A stretch of DNA of 64,000 nucleotides from Polytrichum commune (GCA_950295325.1 OX485807.1:34504440-34568439); one strand, 5' to 3'. Numbered from the stretch's first letter, positions 33,242 through 46,100 are shown. Numbers and translations: made by a program. Notes: generated from the letters alone by a model not told the origin.

Positions 33242-34590
33242 AGAAGTGGAGTTACATGGTTGATTCTTAATTTTTCACATTGTACTTGAAACATGTACCA
33301 TATAATTCATGCACAAGTTTAATATGAGTTTTTTATTTCATTTTTATATTCTTAGATTAACGTCTTGGATTTGAACCAACCCTTCAACCAAAGGACTGAA
33401 ATTTGAGAGCCCTTCAAAATGAAACTCATACAAGGGCTTCAATTTTGAACATTGGTTAGTCATAAACTTGTCAAGTTGGATTTAGGTAGAGACTCTCATA
33501 TGGCTACCATGAATCGTAATCCTTGAACTTTAGGCTTGTGGTTGATTCACATTAAAATTTGTTGTAGTAAACTAACTTAGAGTCCTTCAAACTTATATTG
33601 GTGTGGAATCAACTTAGAAAATTAGGTTCCATGTTACATACCACTTTGGTTGTATTTTGTTGGATAATCTAGAGGGTACCTTCATAGGCATGATTCCTTC
33701 CCACGTTAGTTCACTACATGGCACCCATTTGTATGTTATGTTAATAATACAACAATGGTAAGATGTGAGGAGTAACTATGTAAATAATAGGGAGTGGGAT
33801 AAGTCTCACAATTCTTTTGTTTGGGCAAACTTAAACAATGCCATTGACATGCTTGATGGCACGATCACGACTCATTGCAAAAGGGAGGCGAACTCCAAGA
33901 AGGTTGAAGTTTATTTGTGCCAAACCTCTCAAAGTAGGTACCATAGTAGTTGCCAAAAAGTAAAAATTGTTGTCGCCATGTTGCTTTCTATGTCGACGAC
34001 CTTGTCTTTGTGCACATCTTGATGTAGATGGGTTGTAAGTTTGTACATGATAAGTTGTGGGAGCATTCAATAGCATGCCTCTCTCATTCTTTTGGGTTTT
34101 GGGTTTAGGGTTTAGGGGGGATAATCCATCATTTCAAATGCGGGGTTGTACCTAAACTATAATATGATTTATCAGAATCTCTCATCGCAACTGTAACTAA
34201 CTCAAACTAAAAAATGTCCTAAAGTGTGTGATGGTTTGAATACCGTGACTCAATCACACTATGGATCCTAAGTGCAACCTAACGAGCTTTCTTGAGTAAG
34301 TTGGGGCTCCAGATAAATGTAGATAAATGGCTGTGACTAGCAAGTGCATTTGTTAGTCACAGCTCTAGATAAATGTAGTAAATAATAAATTGGTGTGGTA
34401 TACACTAACCATATTCAAGAAACCCAGCTATTGAGAAAGAACAATGTGTTGGACATCATGTGAAAGAGTCGGTGTTCCTCTCAGAATATAGATCTGAGAT
34501 CTTGAGAGCATGCAAATAAAATCTTATACTGTAGCTCTCTAGCAGCTTGGGCAGAAAATAATTCAATTTAGAGGTGCCTAAATTTATGGG
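33242..34590. other. Non-coding spacer
   Basis: AT-rich sequence with short ORFs lacking motifs. A short run GGGTTTAGGGTTTAGGG near 34,100 resembles two or three plant telomere units but is far too short to be a telomere. No gene or transposon end is seen. Confidence 0.45.
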
Positions 34591-34599
34591 AAATTCATT

Positions 34600-35292
34600 T
34601 TGTTGAGGTACTTCTCAAGGTTAGGTGGTTCGGGAATGCTTTGCATTTGTGCAACAACAACCTCATTATTGCCAAAGAGTCGTTTGTGTGCCATATATTG
34701 CCTTTGCTGCAACTGGAAGCCAACTTCTTCGAGCGTCATAATCTCACGAGCGATAAGGTTAGTTCCTTATTAATCTGGCCAAACATCATGACAAGATTTG
34801 ACCCACTTACATCAAGTACCTTTAATACACCTTGCAATATCGTCAAGGCAAAAGTAAAAGAATTGTTCGAAATTCTTGTTCTTGCTCCGCATATGGAAAA
34901 CTCCAAAGTATGTAGAGGCAAAAAATTGACAACGGTAGCTTCTGAGTGCATTCTCCTCTAGCCCTAGCTTGCATTGCATTCTTTCTCACAAACGGCACTT
35001 GACAAATATGCCATTGATGAACATCACAGTCACTTTCTTGAACTACAGTGACATAATGAACCGGTTCTACAATATTGGATGTTTGATTCTCACCAGGTAA
35101 TGCTGGAACATCGGCTTCGAGATTGTGTTCCGCAGATGCTGAAGGAGAATCATGCAAGCTTGTCCTCAAAGTCTTTGGAGCAGCTTTTGGATGAGAGTAT
35201 TTGATCTTGTCTAAACGATGAGAATCATCATGCGTGCCTAGTTCTACATGGAGGCGGTGTCGGGTAGAGAGGGTTCCGCCTTGGGAAAGCAC
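34600..35292 (-). pseudogene. MULE transposase fragment, copy C
   Basis: Frames on the minus strand align with the C-terminal part of the transposase at 20.3-21.1 kb: GTHDDSHRLDKIKYSHP with GADCDSHRSDKVNYSIP; ESDCDVHQWHICQVP with ETDCLASKWHIARLP; and GTNLIAREIMTLEEVGFQLQQ with GTNLSRDEVLALEDAGFQLQQ. Frameshifts separate the blocks. Together with the methyltransferase relic at 36.6-37.9 kb it repeats the divergent order of copy A. Confidence 0.82.
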
Positions 35293-35299
35293 TAGGCTT

Positions 35300-36600
35300 T
35301 TGGCTGCAACTGGACTTGTTTACCGGACCGTTGAATCTTCTAGTCTTCAAGAGTTTTGGTCTTCAGTTTCTTCAAGTCTTCAAACTCTTTCCCGTCGACC
35401 TATCCTGTTGCGGCTCTATATGGGTCAAGGGTAAGGGTAGGGTGATAAGATACCACAGGCCTCGGACGGGTAAAACGGGACGTCAGAACACGAGCTGACG
35501 TCCGAAAGATTGGCTCCTAAACTTTCAAACCCACGGTGACCAGCAATCGCGCCTCACCAATGGGAACGACAGAAAACAACCTTGTGGGTCATCAATCCGA
35601 CTTCGTTGTCACAAACATAAAACGGGGTTTTGTGGTTTCCCACATAACCCGGAACAAATTTACGATGAAAAATACAAATGCAACTAGCCTCCAAAACCGG
35701 CTTGGAATCACAAAAAAAAACACAACGAACAACGCTCTTGAGTTTTGTGAAGTTCTCAAATCTTCAAATCTGTCCGTCTTCTATGGTCAGTCGAAGCCTT
35801 GGCTCTTCTTTTTTAAGAACCAACAAACCTCCCTCCACTCAAACTAGCACAGATTTCGATTGCTAACTTCAAAACAAACAAGTGATATCACTCTTAAAGA
35901 AACAACTTTTTGAATCACAACTCCTTAGTATTTTATTTCAAAATTCCTCTCAACACAACACACACCATGCTTCAAATCAAGTCCCTTCTTCTCTACAACC
36001 TCCTCAATACCATAATAACACCACAACTCTCATCTTCACAATGTCTCTCTCTCCTCAATGCCCGAGACAAAGTTCCATCTTATCCCCATCACATGACTTC
36101 TAATCACCTATTGGTCCAAAGTAACTCAAGATAACTAAAAGGCAAGAATAAACTATGAGTAAACAAAAAGGTAATCTATTTCTATCCTTTAGTAAAGGTA
36201 ACTAAGAGTAACTATGAGTAAACATAAAGGTAATCTATTTCTATTCTTTAGCATAGGTAACTAAGAGTAACCTATGGGTACTAAAATCACAATGCAATTC
36301 TAAATACGTACACATCTATACAGTGTACGTATTTACATTACGACAGCAGCGCTTGGCCAAACCAAATATGTTTTCACTAGCATATTATGGGACGTTAACT
36401 AGAGTGTCACTTGAGCCAAGAATTTTCTCCATAGCCTTGAAAATAGATGACAAATTTCCACTTCTACTGCCCCCCCCTCCTGCTCCATTTCTCTTTATTA
36501 CTTCTTACTTTCTTCTATTTTAACATTGTTTCCTTGTTATACATACGCTCATATTCAAAGCCATTCCTCTTGGTAGGGTCTCTCCCCAATGCTATTACAC
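35300..36600. other. Spacer between the two relic genes of copy C
   Basis: Nothing here resembles the N-terminal halves or palindromic arrays of copy A, so the middle of copy C has been lost or replaced. A hairpin-like GGACGTCAG...CTGACGTCC lies near 35,480. An approximately 70-bp direct repeat (AACTATGAGTAAACA...GGTAATCTATTTCTAT) occurs at about 36,150 and 36,208. Short ORFs have no motifs. Confidence 0.45.
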
Positions 36601-36609
36601 AACAGCCAA

Positions 36610-37874
36610 CACCTTTAACTATTGAATAAGATCCATTCATTCATGATGTGGACCTCTTAATTGATGATGTCATTTTTAACTTTGTTCATTCTAACTCTGA
36701 GTTGTGCAAGGCTTCTCATGGCAAGCCTTGAAGGGGTCCTAAACAAAAGTCCGATCTCATGCTTAAGATTTTATCCATGGCATCTCTCCCCCGAATGGCA
36801 TCGTTGTAGATCACGGGGAGGTCACTTCATTGTCAAGTTGACACCACGTGTAGACAAAGTTTGCTACCCCTATATTACATGCCATATATAATTTTAAAAT
36901 TTATGATATTTTTTCTACATATACATAACCATTGATAGTATCTTTTGTATACTTTTTTGAAATTTTTAGTCTTTTTTTTTTTTTAGTAATTGTTTTAGTT
37001 CAATTCTGTGTCATTCTAGTTAGAAATGGTATGTTTTATGAAAAAAACAAATCATCAAATTTTGTTACCACTTTTGACTATGTCATAGGTACTGTGTATA
37101 TCTACTCATGAAAAAAATTGATAAAATTTTGACCCATTTTGGTGGTGCAACTTACCAAAAGAAGATTTTTTTTGGTCGCACGTGGTGTTCAACTTGACAA
37201 TGAAGTGATCTACCCGTGTTGTAGATTTAACAGCTTCCACATGTAAGTAGTTGAAACTATGTTCCCCATTCATATGCTTGCTTGAATTTTTCAACCATTT
37301 CCAATCGTATTTGTTTTTAGTTGTTTGCAAGTACTAATTAATATTTGCTTCACTTCAAGTGCATCCATCCCAACAACGATGTCTTCTAATCGCCACTTTT
37401 TGGCGTTGGAGAGTGACACTAAGCTTTTCAAGGAGATTCTTAAACCCCTCAAAGCTTTTCTTTCAACTATGCTTGCTGATGTTGTTGGGGCTTTTAATGC
37501 ACTCGACCTTGACAATGATTTGCCAGTACATGATGCCCCTCTAAATGACCTATGTGAGTAAGTTTTAACTTGGCATTCATCATACATTCTCCTATTATAA
37601 TATTTTTTTCCATCTATGTTATTCATTGGAATTTTTTGTGATGGTTGGCAGATGGGTGAGTCCTCCAAGGTTTTCTTTACCACATTTTGAATGTCCATGG
37701 TCTATGAGGAGCCCTTTAGTTTCTTTTACCCTCCCTTCATATGCACAAGGTTGAGCTCAAGCATACAATAATGTTATATCTGACACTTTGTTAGATCATT
37801 CGTGTTATCTGCATTATGATATTCGTGTAAAAGTGTACCTTGATTTGAGTGCTTCAAAATCATATACAACTTGA
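36610..37874 (+). pseudogene. Methyltransferase-like gene fragment, copy C, interrupted by a 407-bp insertion
   Basis: Ordered matches to exons 6-8 of the gene at 24.2-30.4 kb are visible: DVIFNFVHSNSELCKASHGKP then RGPKQKS (KNLLFNFV...SGRPWRGPYQKS); VVDLTAST around the insertion; SNRHFLALESDTKLFKEILKPL with CGRHLLAFEGDNDIFEHILKPL; then, after an intron, RSPLVSFTLPSYAQ with RSPSRSPRLPSYAE. The final stop is at 37,872-37,874. The ParB half is absent. Stops and shifts show it is a relic. Confidence 0.82.
36812..37218. mobile_element. 407-bp MITE, hAT-like, with 8-bp target duplication
   Basis: Ends CACGGG...CCCGTG are extended by imperfect inverted repeats of about 45 bp sharing ATTGTCAAGTTGA. 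It is flanked by TTGTAGAT at 36,804-36,811 and 37,219-37,226. It is inserted in the methyltransferase motif I codons of copy C. Eight bases fits hAT elements; MULEs (8-11 bp) are the alternative. Confidence 0.85.
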
Positions 37875-37879
37875 CTCCA

Positions 37880-40189
37880 TTATATTTATTATTTGCTTTC
37901 ATTTTGAATATGAAGTCTTAACATTTTGCTTATGCATTACTGTTGTCTTGGTGTTGCTCATATTCGTGCTTGCCTCACTAGGAAATGATGCGAGGGAAGC
38001 TCGGGTATATCCCCTTCCCTATTGCTGGTAGTAGGCGCTTCCACTTACACATGTGAATGTCAACCCTTCTCCACGTAGAGTCACACACCAAGGAAATCCA
38101 AAAATTAAACTTGTTGATGAGGGCTGATTAATGCACATCCAAGCTAGCATTGCATATGCCAATCCAATATCAAGAATGAGGGGTACATAAACAACATTTC
38201 ATTGGTGTGATTGAATTACATGCTCAGAATGACCGAGGCATGAGTCATGGGAAATTACCACCCACACTTGTTGGTGCGGGCCCTCAAGCTCTTGTTTCAA
38301 GTGGGCCCAAATGTTTTGAATACCGGTTTTAACCTTGAACTCCTAACTCGATGAGAGAATTCTTCCTTAAACATGCATTTGACCAAGTATTGAAAATCCA
38401 TAAAACTTTATGATATTCTCCTCCTGCCAGGGTTTGTGTGTGCGGTCATTGTGGCCATCTTTGAGAAAAATCTCCAGAGCTCCATTTTAGGGATGGGACT
38501 AGTCATATTCCTAGGTCGCAAGGCTGAAACTTTAAGGAATGGATGGAAGGGATGAAGAGGATATCATCATCATCATCCCCATAGCACCGACAATACTTGG
38601 TCTGGAATTTGTTGAAATACTTGTTGATGAAATCATATGCCAAATGGTGGAGCGACATACTCGGTAGGTTGATTCGAATGATGATCATTAATTCTTTGTC
38701 GACCTCTAGTCTATCTGAGACCATGTTTCTTGTGCTATTGTCCGTGGTCATGGCATGTAGATAGTCTTGTGTCATCTCTATTAACTTCAGTCGTCTTCAT
38801 TCCCCTTTGAGGTTTGTTATTACCTTCTTCTATTGACATGCTTCATTGTAATTGTAAATAAACCTGATATTAGAGCTTCTTCTAATGATCACTCACCCCT
38901 TGGGCTAACTCATATGTTTTTTACTTATTTGTATATCAGTTACTTTGTACATGGATTTATATGGCTCGTGTTCTCTCTTGTTCATTTTCTAGTTGTTATT
39001 TTTGCTCATGCTTATGTTTGGGTTATGGCTCCAACTCTTGCTCATGTTCAATCTTGCTTGTGTTCTAGCTCATGTTGTTGCTCATAGTCTCGATAGTGTT
39101 CTAGCGTACGTTCTTGCTTTTGTACTTGCTCATGTATAAGCCCAAAATGGTTGCTCATATTTGTTTTATGTTTAGAATTTACTTAGAATTGCATTTGAAG
39201 TCATTATTGGAACCTCAAAAAGGATTAAAAAGAGTGAGGCTTGGTGTGGATTTATGTTTTAGGCCTTAGGCTTAGGTAGGGTGGTTAATTAAAGGATTAG
39301 TGGCATTAGGGGGTTGGTTGGATTTATTTGAGAGTGTGTGTGTTAAGTAAGGGGAAGGGCCATGGGGTTTAATTGTTTGAATTAAGGCCTTCCCGTGTTG
39401 GTTTAGGGGTTAAGGGTTTAGTGGATAGGCTTGAGTTATTTTTAGTTGGAAGGGGTTTAAGGGATGTGTGCTTTTAGGCTCCCTCTCCCTCTCTCTCTCT
39501 TTTTTTTTTTTTTTTTGTTGAGCGGGGAGGAGCTCAACGAGCTCAAGGCTACTGGTTTTAGGATTCAGAGGCGAGCTCAAGGCTGTTGGTTTAAGGATTC
39601 AGAGGCGAGCTCGAAGGCTGCTGGTTACTAGGATTTAAGGTTGGCTAAAGGGTTGAGGCCAGTGACGGGTGATGACGGGTGTAACCCCAAACCCACACAT
39701 CGTAGTTCCTTCAAGTAATAATGGGGACTGGAGTTATAAAAAAGAGGGGGTTTAGTAGTGCTCACACTACATTATATTATGGCTAGCTACCTAAGCTTAG
39801 AAGGATGGATTAGTTTAGATCATTAGCTATCCGTGTAATTGGGTGTGCACTTGTGTGGGGTGTTGATAGGGGGTGTTAAGAGAACAATAATAGAGAAAAG
39901 CGTTTGTCAACGCTTGTACTCATGATATGGAATAAATTGGTGTGACCAAGTGGATGTGTGATGTAATGGGGATGAATGATGTTGGAAAGATTAAACTAGG
40001 GCGACTATGAATGTGAGCACCATGCCCTCACCCGGACTAGGACGCATAAGGGTGGGTGGTTTGGCCTCACATCGTGGTTTGGCTTGTGTTGTTGATCATA
40101 TTCTAGTGTGTGCTCGTGCTTGTGCTCGTGCTTGCATCCTCGCTCATGACCTTGCTTGTGTTATTTCTTGCTCTTGTTTTGCCTTTTGT
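37880..40189. other. Spacer with low-complexity TTGCTCATGTTC-type sequence
   Basis: A 90-codon minus-strand ORF at 38,503-38,775 has no motif I know. Sequence made of loose GCTCATG/TTGTGTTC phrases occurs at 38,990-39,140, 40,090-40,180 and 43,165-43,290. A poly(T) run lies near 39,499-39,516, followed by a GAGCTCAAGGCTGTTGG repeat (three units, about 35 bp) at 39,538-39,640. No gene was identified. Confidence 0.45.
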
Positions 40190-40959
40190 CACGTGAGGTG
40201 ACATCGGGGGCTAAGTCACGTCAATTTAGGAGTAAATGGACTCCACTAGGAGTCCATGTGTGTTGGGATGAGTAACGGACTCCATTGGGAGTCCTAGTTA
40301 CATGTTCATCCACTCCATGGATGAACTCCACATAGGATTGGGGTTGTATGGAGAGGAAGGCCTCTTGACTTGCCATTGTTGTCAAGTCAAGTCTTGTGAG
40401 TGTGTTTTGAGAGAGAGAGAGCTTGTTGTTGCTTTCTCATGGCTATGGTGTAGTAGATTATGAGTAAAGCCTTTGCATTCTTTCTCCACCACTTGCACTC
40501 TTGGATTCTCCCTTCGTGGAGTGAGAGATAGCTTGACTCTTGTGTGTGAATTTTAGAGTTTCTTAAGCTTTGTAAGGAGACATTTTAGTTTCTTAAGCTT
40601 GGAGAGAGAAACCCTCATACTTGACAACAAATGGCTCAAATTTTTCATTTTTTGGTTGTATTTCTGAGCTAGAATGGCCCAATATTGAGAGCAAATGAGT
40701 GATACAAGTGTTTGAAAGCTTAGTTTGTCATTTCTTGCAACCCTCAAGAAGATTTTGAGAGAAATCTTCCCATTTTTCTTTTGTTGTCTCTTTGTGTTTT
40801 CTTCAAGTGTTGATGGTTGAATCTTGAGATTCCATTTGGTCTCAAGATTCTCAAGTCACATCATTCTTGCTTGCAATTTGTAAAAGCAAAGTTTAATTTT
40901 TTTTTAAATTTACAAACAAACACAAACCAAACTTAAAATCCAAATTTTTTATAATTTTT

Positions 40960-41130
40960 TTTTGAGCTCCGGAGCTCCACGGACACTCTTGGAGCTCCAA
41001 TTCTGCACCCGGGGGCGGGCGGGCGGCACCAGCCGGGCCCCGCGGCGAGGTGGCAGCGGACCGGGGGCGGGCGGGCGGCAGCCAAACCCAGGTGGCGGGC
41101 AGCGCCAGCCTGGCCCCCACCTCCTTTCAA
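40960..41130. other. GC-rich patch
   Basis: About 170 bp of very GC-rich sequence (GGGGGCGGGCGGGCGGC appears twice) in an otherwise AT-rich window, just after a GGAGCTCCGGAGCTCC inverted repeat. It is followed by TTAGTTAATTAGG-type AT-rich simple sequence to about 41,310 and T-rich sequence to 41,420. It is probably part of the retroelement leader. Confidence 0.7.
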
Positions 41131-41488
41131 GGTAAGTACCTTACTTAACTAAGGTTAGCTTAATTAGTTTAGTTAGGTTAGCTTAATTAATTAGGTTAGT
41201 TAATTAGGTTAGTTAATTAATTAGATTAATTAGATTAATTAAGTTAGTTAACTTAATTAGTTAATTAGGTTGGTTAATTAAATTAGTTAATTAAATTAGG
41301 TTAGCTTAATTTGTTTATTTTGTTTATTTTGTTTATTTATTATTTTGGTTTTTGTTTTTTGTTTTTGTTTTTGTTTTTGTTTTTTTTAATTAAAACAATT
41401 ATTTTATTTTATTTTTCACATTTTTCACATTTTTACTTTCACCTTTCATACTTGGCATTTGACTCTCACAACTTTGAGGTTCAAATTT

Positions 41489-42000
41489 GGGGGCATACTA
41501 GCTCCGATTGGAGTGAAATTTGAGCCTATCTTGTGTGAAATTTGCCAAGAAATCCAATGGTGTAATTGGATTGTTGATTGGAATTCAAAATCGTTGCTGA
41601 AATTATTAATTTCAACGCTGATTTTTGTTTTTGGGAGCAAATTAACTCCGAACGGAGTGAAATTTGAGCCTATCTTGTGTGAAATTTGCCAAGGAATCCA
41701 ATGGTGTAATTGGATTGTTGATTGGAATTCAAAATCATTGCTGAAATTATTAATTTCAACGCTGATTTTTGTTTTTGGGAGCAAATTAACTCCGAACGGA
41801 GTGAAATTTGAGCCTATCTTGTGTGAAATTTGCCAAGGAATCCAATGGTGTAATTGGATTGTTGATTGGAATTCAAAATCATTGCTGAAATTATTAATTT
41901 CAACGCTGATTTTTGTTTTTGGGAGCAAATTAACTCCGAACGGAGTGAAATTTGAGCCTAATTTGTGTGAAATCTTCCTAGGAGTCCATTGGTGCACTTA
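41489..42000. repeat. 144-bp tandem repeat, about 3.6 copies
   Basis: Units start at 41,489, 41,633, 41,777 and 41,921 (GGGAGCAAATTAACTCCGAA or variants). Units two and three are almost identical. Because 144 is divisible by 3, both strands stay open for about 180 codons; neither product resembles a known family. It lies about 210 bp upstream of the gag ATG. Confidence 0.93.
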
Positions 42001-42213
42001 GTTTGTTGATTGGAGTCCATAATCACCTTGGAAATGAGCCTTTTCAACGCTGATTTTTCATTTTAATTACCAATCTCAAACCTTTGCACAATTTTGGAAT
42101 TCTGGGGGCATAAACACTTGGCATTTGGCAAGGGATTGCCATTTAGATAGCCCGCAACAGGTGCAGATTGCCATTACCTTGTAGATAGTTGCAGGTACTC
42201 AAGTGATTATTTT

Positions 42214-43150
42214 ATGGTGCAAACTAGGAGCCGATATTATCGATCTCCATCACCAGATTACTTGGAGGACGTGCATACCACAAATCTTGAGCCAGAGGTA
42301 GATACCAACGAGGCTTTTGAGCCTATTTCGGCGTTGGACACTACTAATAGGCTTCGGATTTGGAGTGTCGGCACGTTCGACGAAATGGAGGACGATCGCC
42401 ACAATTCAGTGCGTGATCGGTTTTCAGGTCGAGCTGGGGGCATTTCCTTGCCCGATTGGAAACTCCGGTTTCGTACCTGGATTAAGGAGAAACGCCAAAG
42501 GTCTTCCAATTTCAATGATTGGTATGCCTTTGAACTTCTGCCTCAACATTTGGAGTATGAGGCACTCCAAACTTATGAACGTTGGACAAAGGGTCATCAG
42601 CGACAACTTCGGGAGGTGGAGCAGTATTGGGAGGCTCGGGTTGAGCTCATTTCAGCCCTTAAGGATGGGGCGGTTGCTACCTTAGCTCCACCCACCTTAA
42701 AGGAGGAGGAATCGCCGGCGGAGTCTAAGGACACGGAACTAGCACTTGGGCCAATGGTGGCTAGCAGTAGCACGGCAACCCTTTCACGGGTGGCACGTGC
42801 TACACAGGCAGCATTGACGGCTGTTGGTCCACCACCTCCGTTTAATCCCCTTACTGAATTTGTCGCACATTTGGAAGTGGAGTATGGTGGGTTTCGGCGA
42901 GACCAGATGCAGCGCATCCATGATTTCCGCCGAGAGAAGGATGATACTCCACGGACCATGTATACGCGACTCGCGCGATTTGCGGTGGAGTCGGGAGGTG
43001 TTTTTGCTAAGAGTCAGCTTGTTAAAATCTTTTTGTCTAAGATTGACAAGCGGCTACTTGAGTTGGCATCACCTCGGATTATCCTCGACTACGAGGGCCG
43101 AGCTACGCTTGCACAAGCGTTTGCCGTGGTTGAGAGATGTGATCAGGCTC
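42214..43150 (+). pseudogene. Gypsy-type gag polyprotein, truncated at its C-terminus
   Basis: The ORF starts MVQTRSRYYRSPSPDYLED. It contains a capsid-like helical part (LPDWKLRFRTWIKEKR, then FNDWYAFELLPQHLEYEA) and a later segment FNPLTEFVAHLEVEYGG ... TPRTMYTRLARFAVESGG ... LVKIFLSKIDKRLLELA, typical of plant retrotransposon gag. The frame is open for about 310 codons without a break, unusual among coding remnants here. It runs into unrelated low-complexity sequence just after VERCDQALC, before any zinc knuckle or protease. Confidence 0.75.
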
Positions 43151-43162
43151 TTTGCCTTTTGT

Positions 43163-46100
43163 TCTTACTGTGTTCTTCTTTGTGTTCTTGCTCATATTCA
43201 TGCTCGTGGTTGTGCTCGTGATGGCGATTTGGCTCGTGGTCGTGGCCGTGTTCTGCTTGGTGTTCTTACTTGTGTTAGTTCTTGTGTTCTTCTAACGATT
43301 ACCCCTTACTCTCAATTAGTTTCAACCTTAAGCCTATATTATTTCTCAAAGTATCCAAATTATCGTTTTTCACATTTTTTTCATTTTTTTATATTGTGAC
43401 GTCAACCCTAATTTGGATGATGTCATCTCTTCTTTGTTAAATTTGTTTCATTTAAGTTTATATTACCAAAGATATAGGCCTTGCCACACGGTTATTGAAA
43501 TTTTGAGGAAATAAAGTTTCACTTTTCATGACTAAAAATTGAACTCACTACTCAAGAAATTTTGTTCACTCCTCATATCATAGCAACCATGGTCCTAGGT
43601 CTACTTGGATCCAATGTATCCAATAAGCTAATAAGATTTGGAGTTCGTATCCATGGTATGGGAGGACCGTGACTCAAGCTTGCACCATTCAAATTATGTG
43701 TTCAAAGGGTTTGGCGTCTCACCTCACACCTACTTTCATTGAGGGCCCACACCACTGCTACTTCTACCTCCCTATCCGCTTGGGAACAAGTGCAAATGCG
43801 GTTCCCAATGGCCAACCCCGACAGTTGGGAATGATGAATCATGTCTTGCATGTTGGGGCTATTGCTTCCGTCCCGAACGTCCATGAGGTTGTTGAATTAT
43901 TTCCACTCGTTCAACCTTACATGAATTTCTAACTTGTTGAACAACACCTATTGGGTGATGTTTGTTTGCATATTGTGGACGGTACATTGTGGGTCTTATT
44001 ATACTCATAATTTGGAGGCATTCCCCATTGTACGCCGAATTGTTTGTACAACCTGTAATGGAGAGGGGCTTTGCATGAAGGACAACAATGTGTTTGCATT
44101 ATGTGAAACAACATGCAAATACCTTTCTCTCATTTTTGAAGGTGTTGAAACCCATATTCTAGTACCAACGCCCACCATGATAGGGTGTCCCTACAATTTG
44201 GGAGCCACCCGTGACAACAACCTCATGGTGGACAACAACGCTTTCATCAACATCTTGAACCCCACCTCCAACTACATAGTTTGCCCCACATGGACGATCA
44301 AGAAGGTCCAAAATTGATTTTTGATGGACCTCATCAAATACTTTCAAACATTGATTGGGATTTGGCTCCCCATCCCCCCAATACTTAGGAGGTAACCCGA
44401 TAGGGGAGAGAGACATGGAACTGAAAAACTACATGTACAGAGAGTTCTATGCTCATGCAAAACATAAAAATACCTATTTGAGATAATTTTTGTGGTTGTG
44501 TGTAACTGTGCTTTGAATATAATTTAGTTTTCACATGTCCCTCCCTCTCCCCCTACTCTCTATGTTTTGGTTCTATCTCTTGTCTACTAGTTCTTTGAAG
44601 GCTCGATGCAAGCCATCATCGGCTCCAACTTGCAAAGCCTCTTCTACGATGCAGCCTACAATGCATCGTCCACGATCAACGACTCCAAGGAACCCTTGGA
44701 CGCCAGTGTCATGGACAACCCCCTGCCCAAGCCTTATTCATTGAATCATAGCGTTTTTATGCACTAAATATAAATGCACAACAATCTACTTCCCAAACGA
44801 CATCCCATTCGACATGATCCTCCTATAATTTGGGCTCTCAATAGCCTCCTAAATGTATCATGGTGGGCCCTTGTTCTGACCTTGGCTATGGCTGCAGGGT
44901 CAAGAGTTTCTAGAATGTGGAGGTCAAGAAAGCAAAATAAGTGTCAGCAAAAAAAAGGATTAGATAAAAAAAAAAGTGGCAAGAGAAAAATAGTGGCAAC
45001 CAAAGCCATGAAGGTCAACATTAACATAGACTTTGTACGTAAGTAGTCTTCATTTGGGTCAATTTGTTAAATGTGGCACTAGTTCGCTACTTAATTTCGC
45101 TCACTAGACCTTGTATTTCCTATTTCCCTTTAAATGAATATCTATTTTCTCCTTCAATATTGTCTCATATTTTGGTTGGCCTACCAAAACCATCTTAATT
45201 TGGGTTTGTATTTGTGTTGTGCCCTTCATTTGTGCTTGTATCGCCAATCTTAAATGTGCACATGTTTGAGTTTCAAATGCCAATCCCCATTATTTTTTGG
45301 ATTCATCTTATGTTCCTATATATCTAAATGTCTCAAAATGCTCAAAAAGTCTTAAATTACCAAATATAATGTGTTCCATACCAACAACCAATACAAATGT
45401 TACTTTAGGATAATGTACATAAAGTGAATGTCAACATGTCTTTGTTGTTATCTATGTCACACACTCATACTTTCTATAAAGCTTCGTCGTTCATAAGTTG
45501 AAATCATAACATTTGAAGAAATAAAATTGGGTACACTAAGCCAAGTGCTATCTTTCTTAAGCATATGAAAGTGTCAATCAACAAGGTGTTAGGGTTGAAG
45601 TATTAGTATAGTATAATAACAAGTAGTAGTTACCTTAGGTTATGAAATCCTAACAACATTCTCATTTTATTGTATAATATATAATAAAAAAATAAAAAAT
45701 AAAAAGGTGGTGAGAGAGAATCTTCCTTCATTTTTTAGTAGTCTATTAAATCAATGTGTTGACTCAAAATGGGCATCATGGTAATTAGAGAGACCTTGAA
45801 GAACATTGATTGCCTCCTTTCAAAAATGAACCTAAACACAGATGGGCAATTCGACCTGCACCTAATCTCCCCCAAAAGGCAAGCCCATATGTTCCTCCAT
45901 AGTCGGCTAAACATGTTTGGTTCGTCTAGATGCTCCCAATATTGTTGGGTGGACCATAGTGGTAGGGTGCACATGAAATCAAGTGCTATGAAGGTCACCC
46001 CTTTGAGCATTATCTTGGCCTCATGTAGTTGAATCTTATAGTTCCCATGGATGCGGAATAAGGTATTGGGATTGACCTGTCCCATAAATTTCCATGTTAC

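Larger units (their letters stand above)
40190..43150 (+). mobile_element. Partial gypsy-type retroelement (leader and gag) between 12-bp direct repeats
   Basis: TTTGCCTTTTGT occurs at 40,178-40,189 and 43,151-43,162, and the outer flanks on both sides are the same low-complexity sequence type. Inside are an LTR/leader-like part (40.2-40.9 kb), a GC-rich patch, an AT-rich patch, the 144-bp repeats, and a gag ORF that stops at the right repeat. No pol, second LTR or poly(A) is present. It could be a truncated retroelement copy captured during break repair; a perfect chance repeat cannot be excluded. Confidence 0.5.

Noticed and set aside
34091-34120. Telomere-like GGGTTTAGGGTTTAGGG
   Set aside because: Only two or three units; consistent with chance or a tiny interstitial trace.
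35536-35866. Overlapping ORFs of 103 and 62 codons between the two relic genes of copy C
   Set aside because: Overlapping frames, low-complexity composition and no motif; no link to either transposon gene could be seen.
41446-42001. 180-183 codon ORFs on both strands as real genes
   Set aside because: They follow from a 144-bp tandem repeat whose length is a multiple of three; neither product resembles a known protein.
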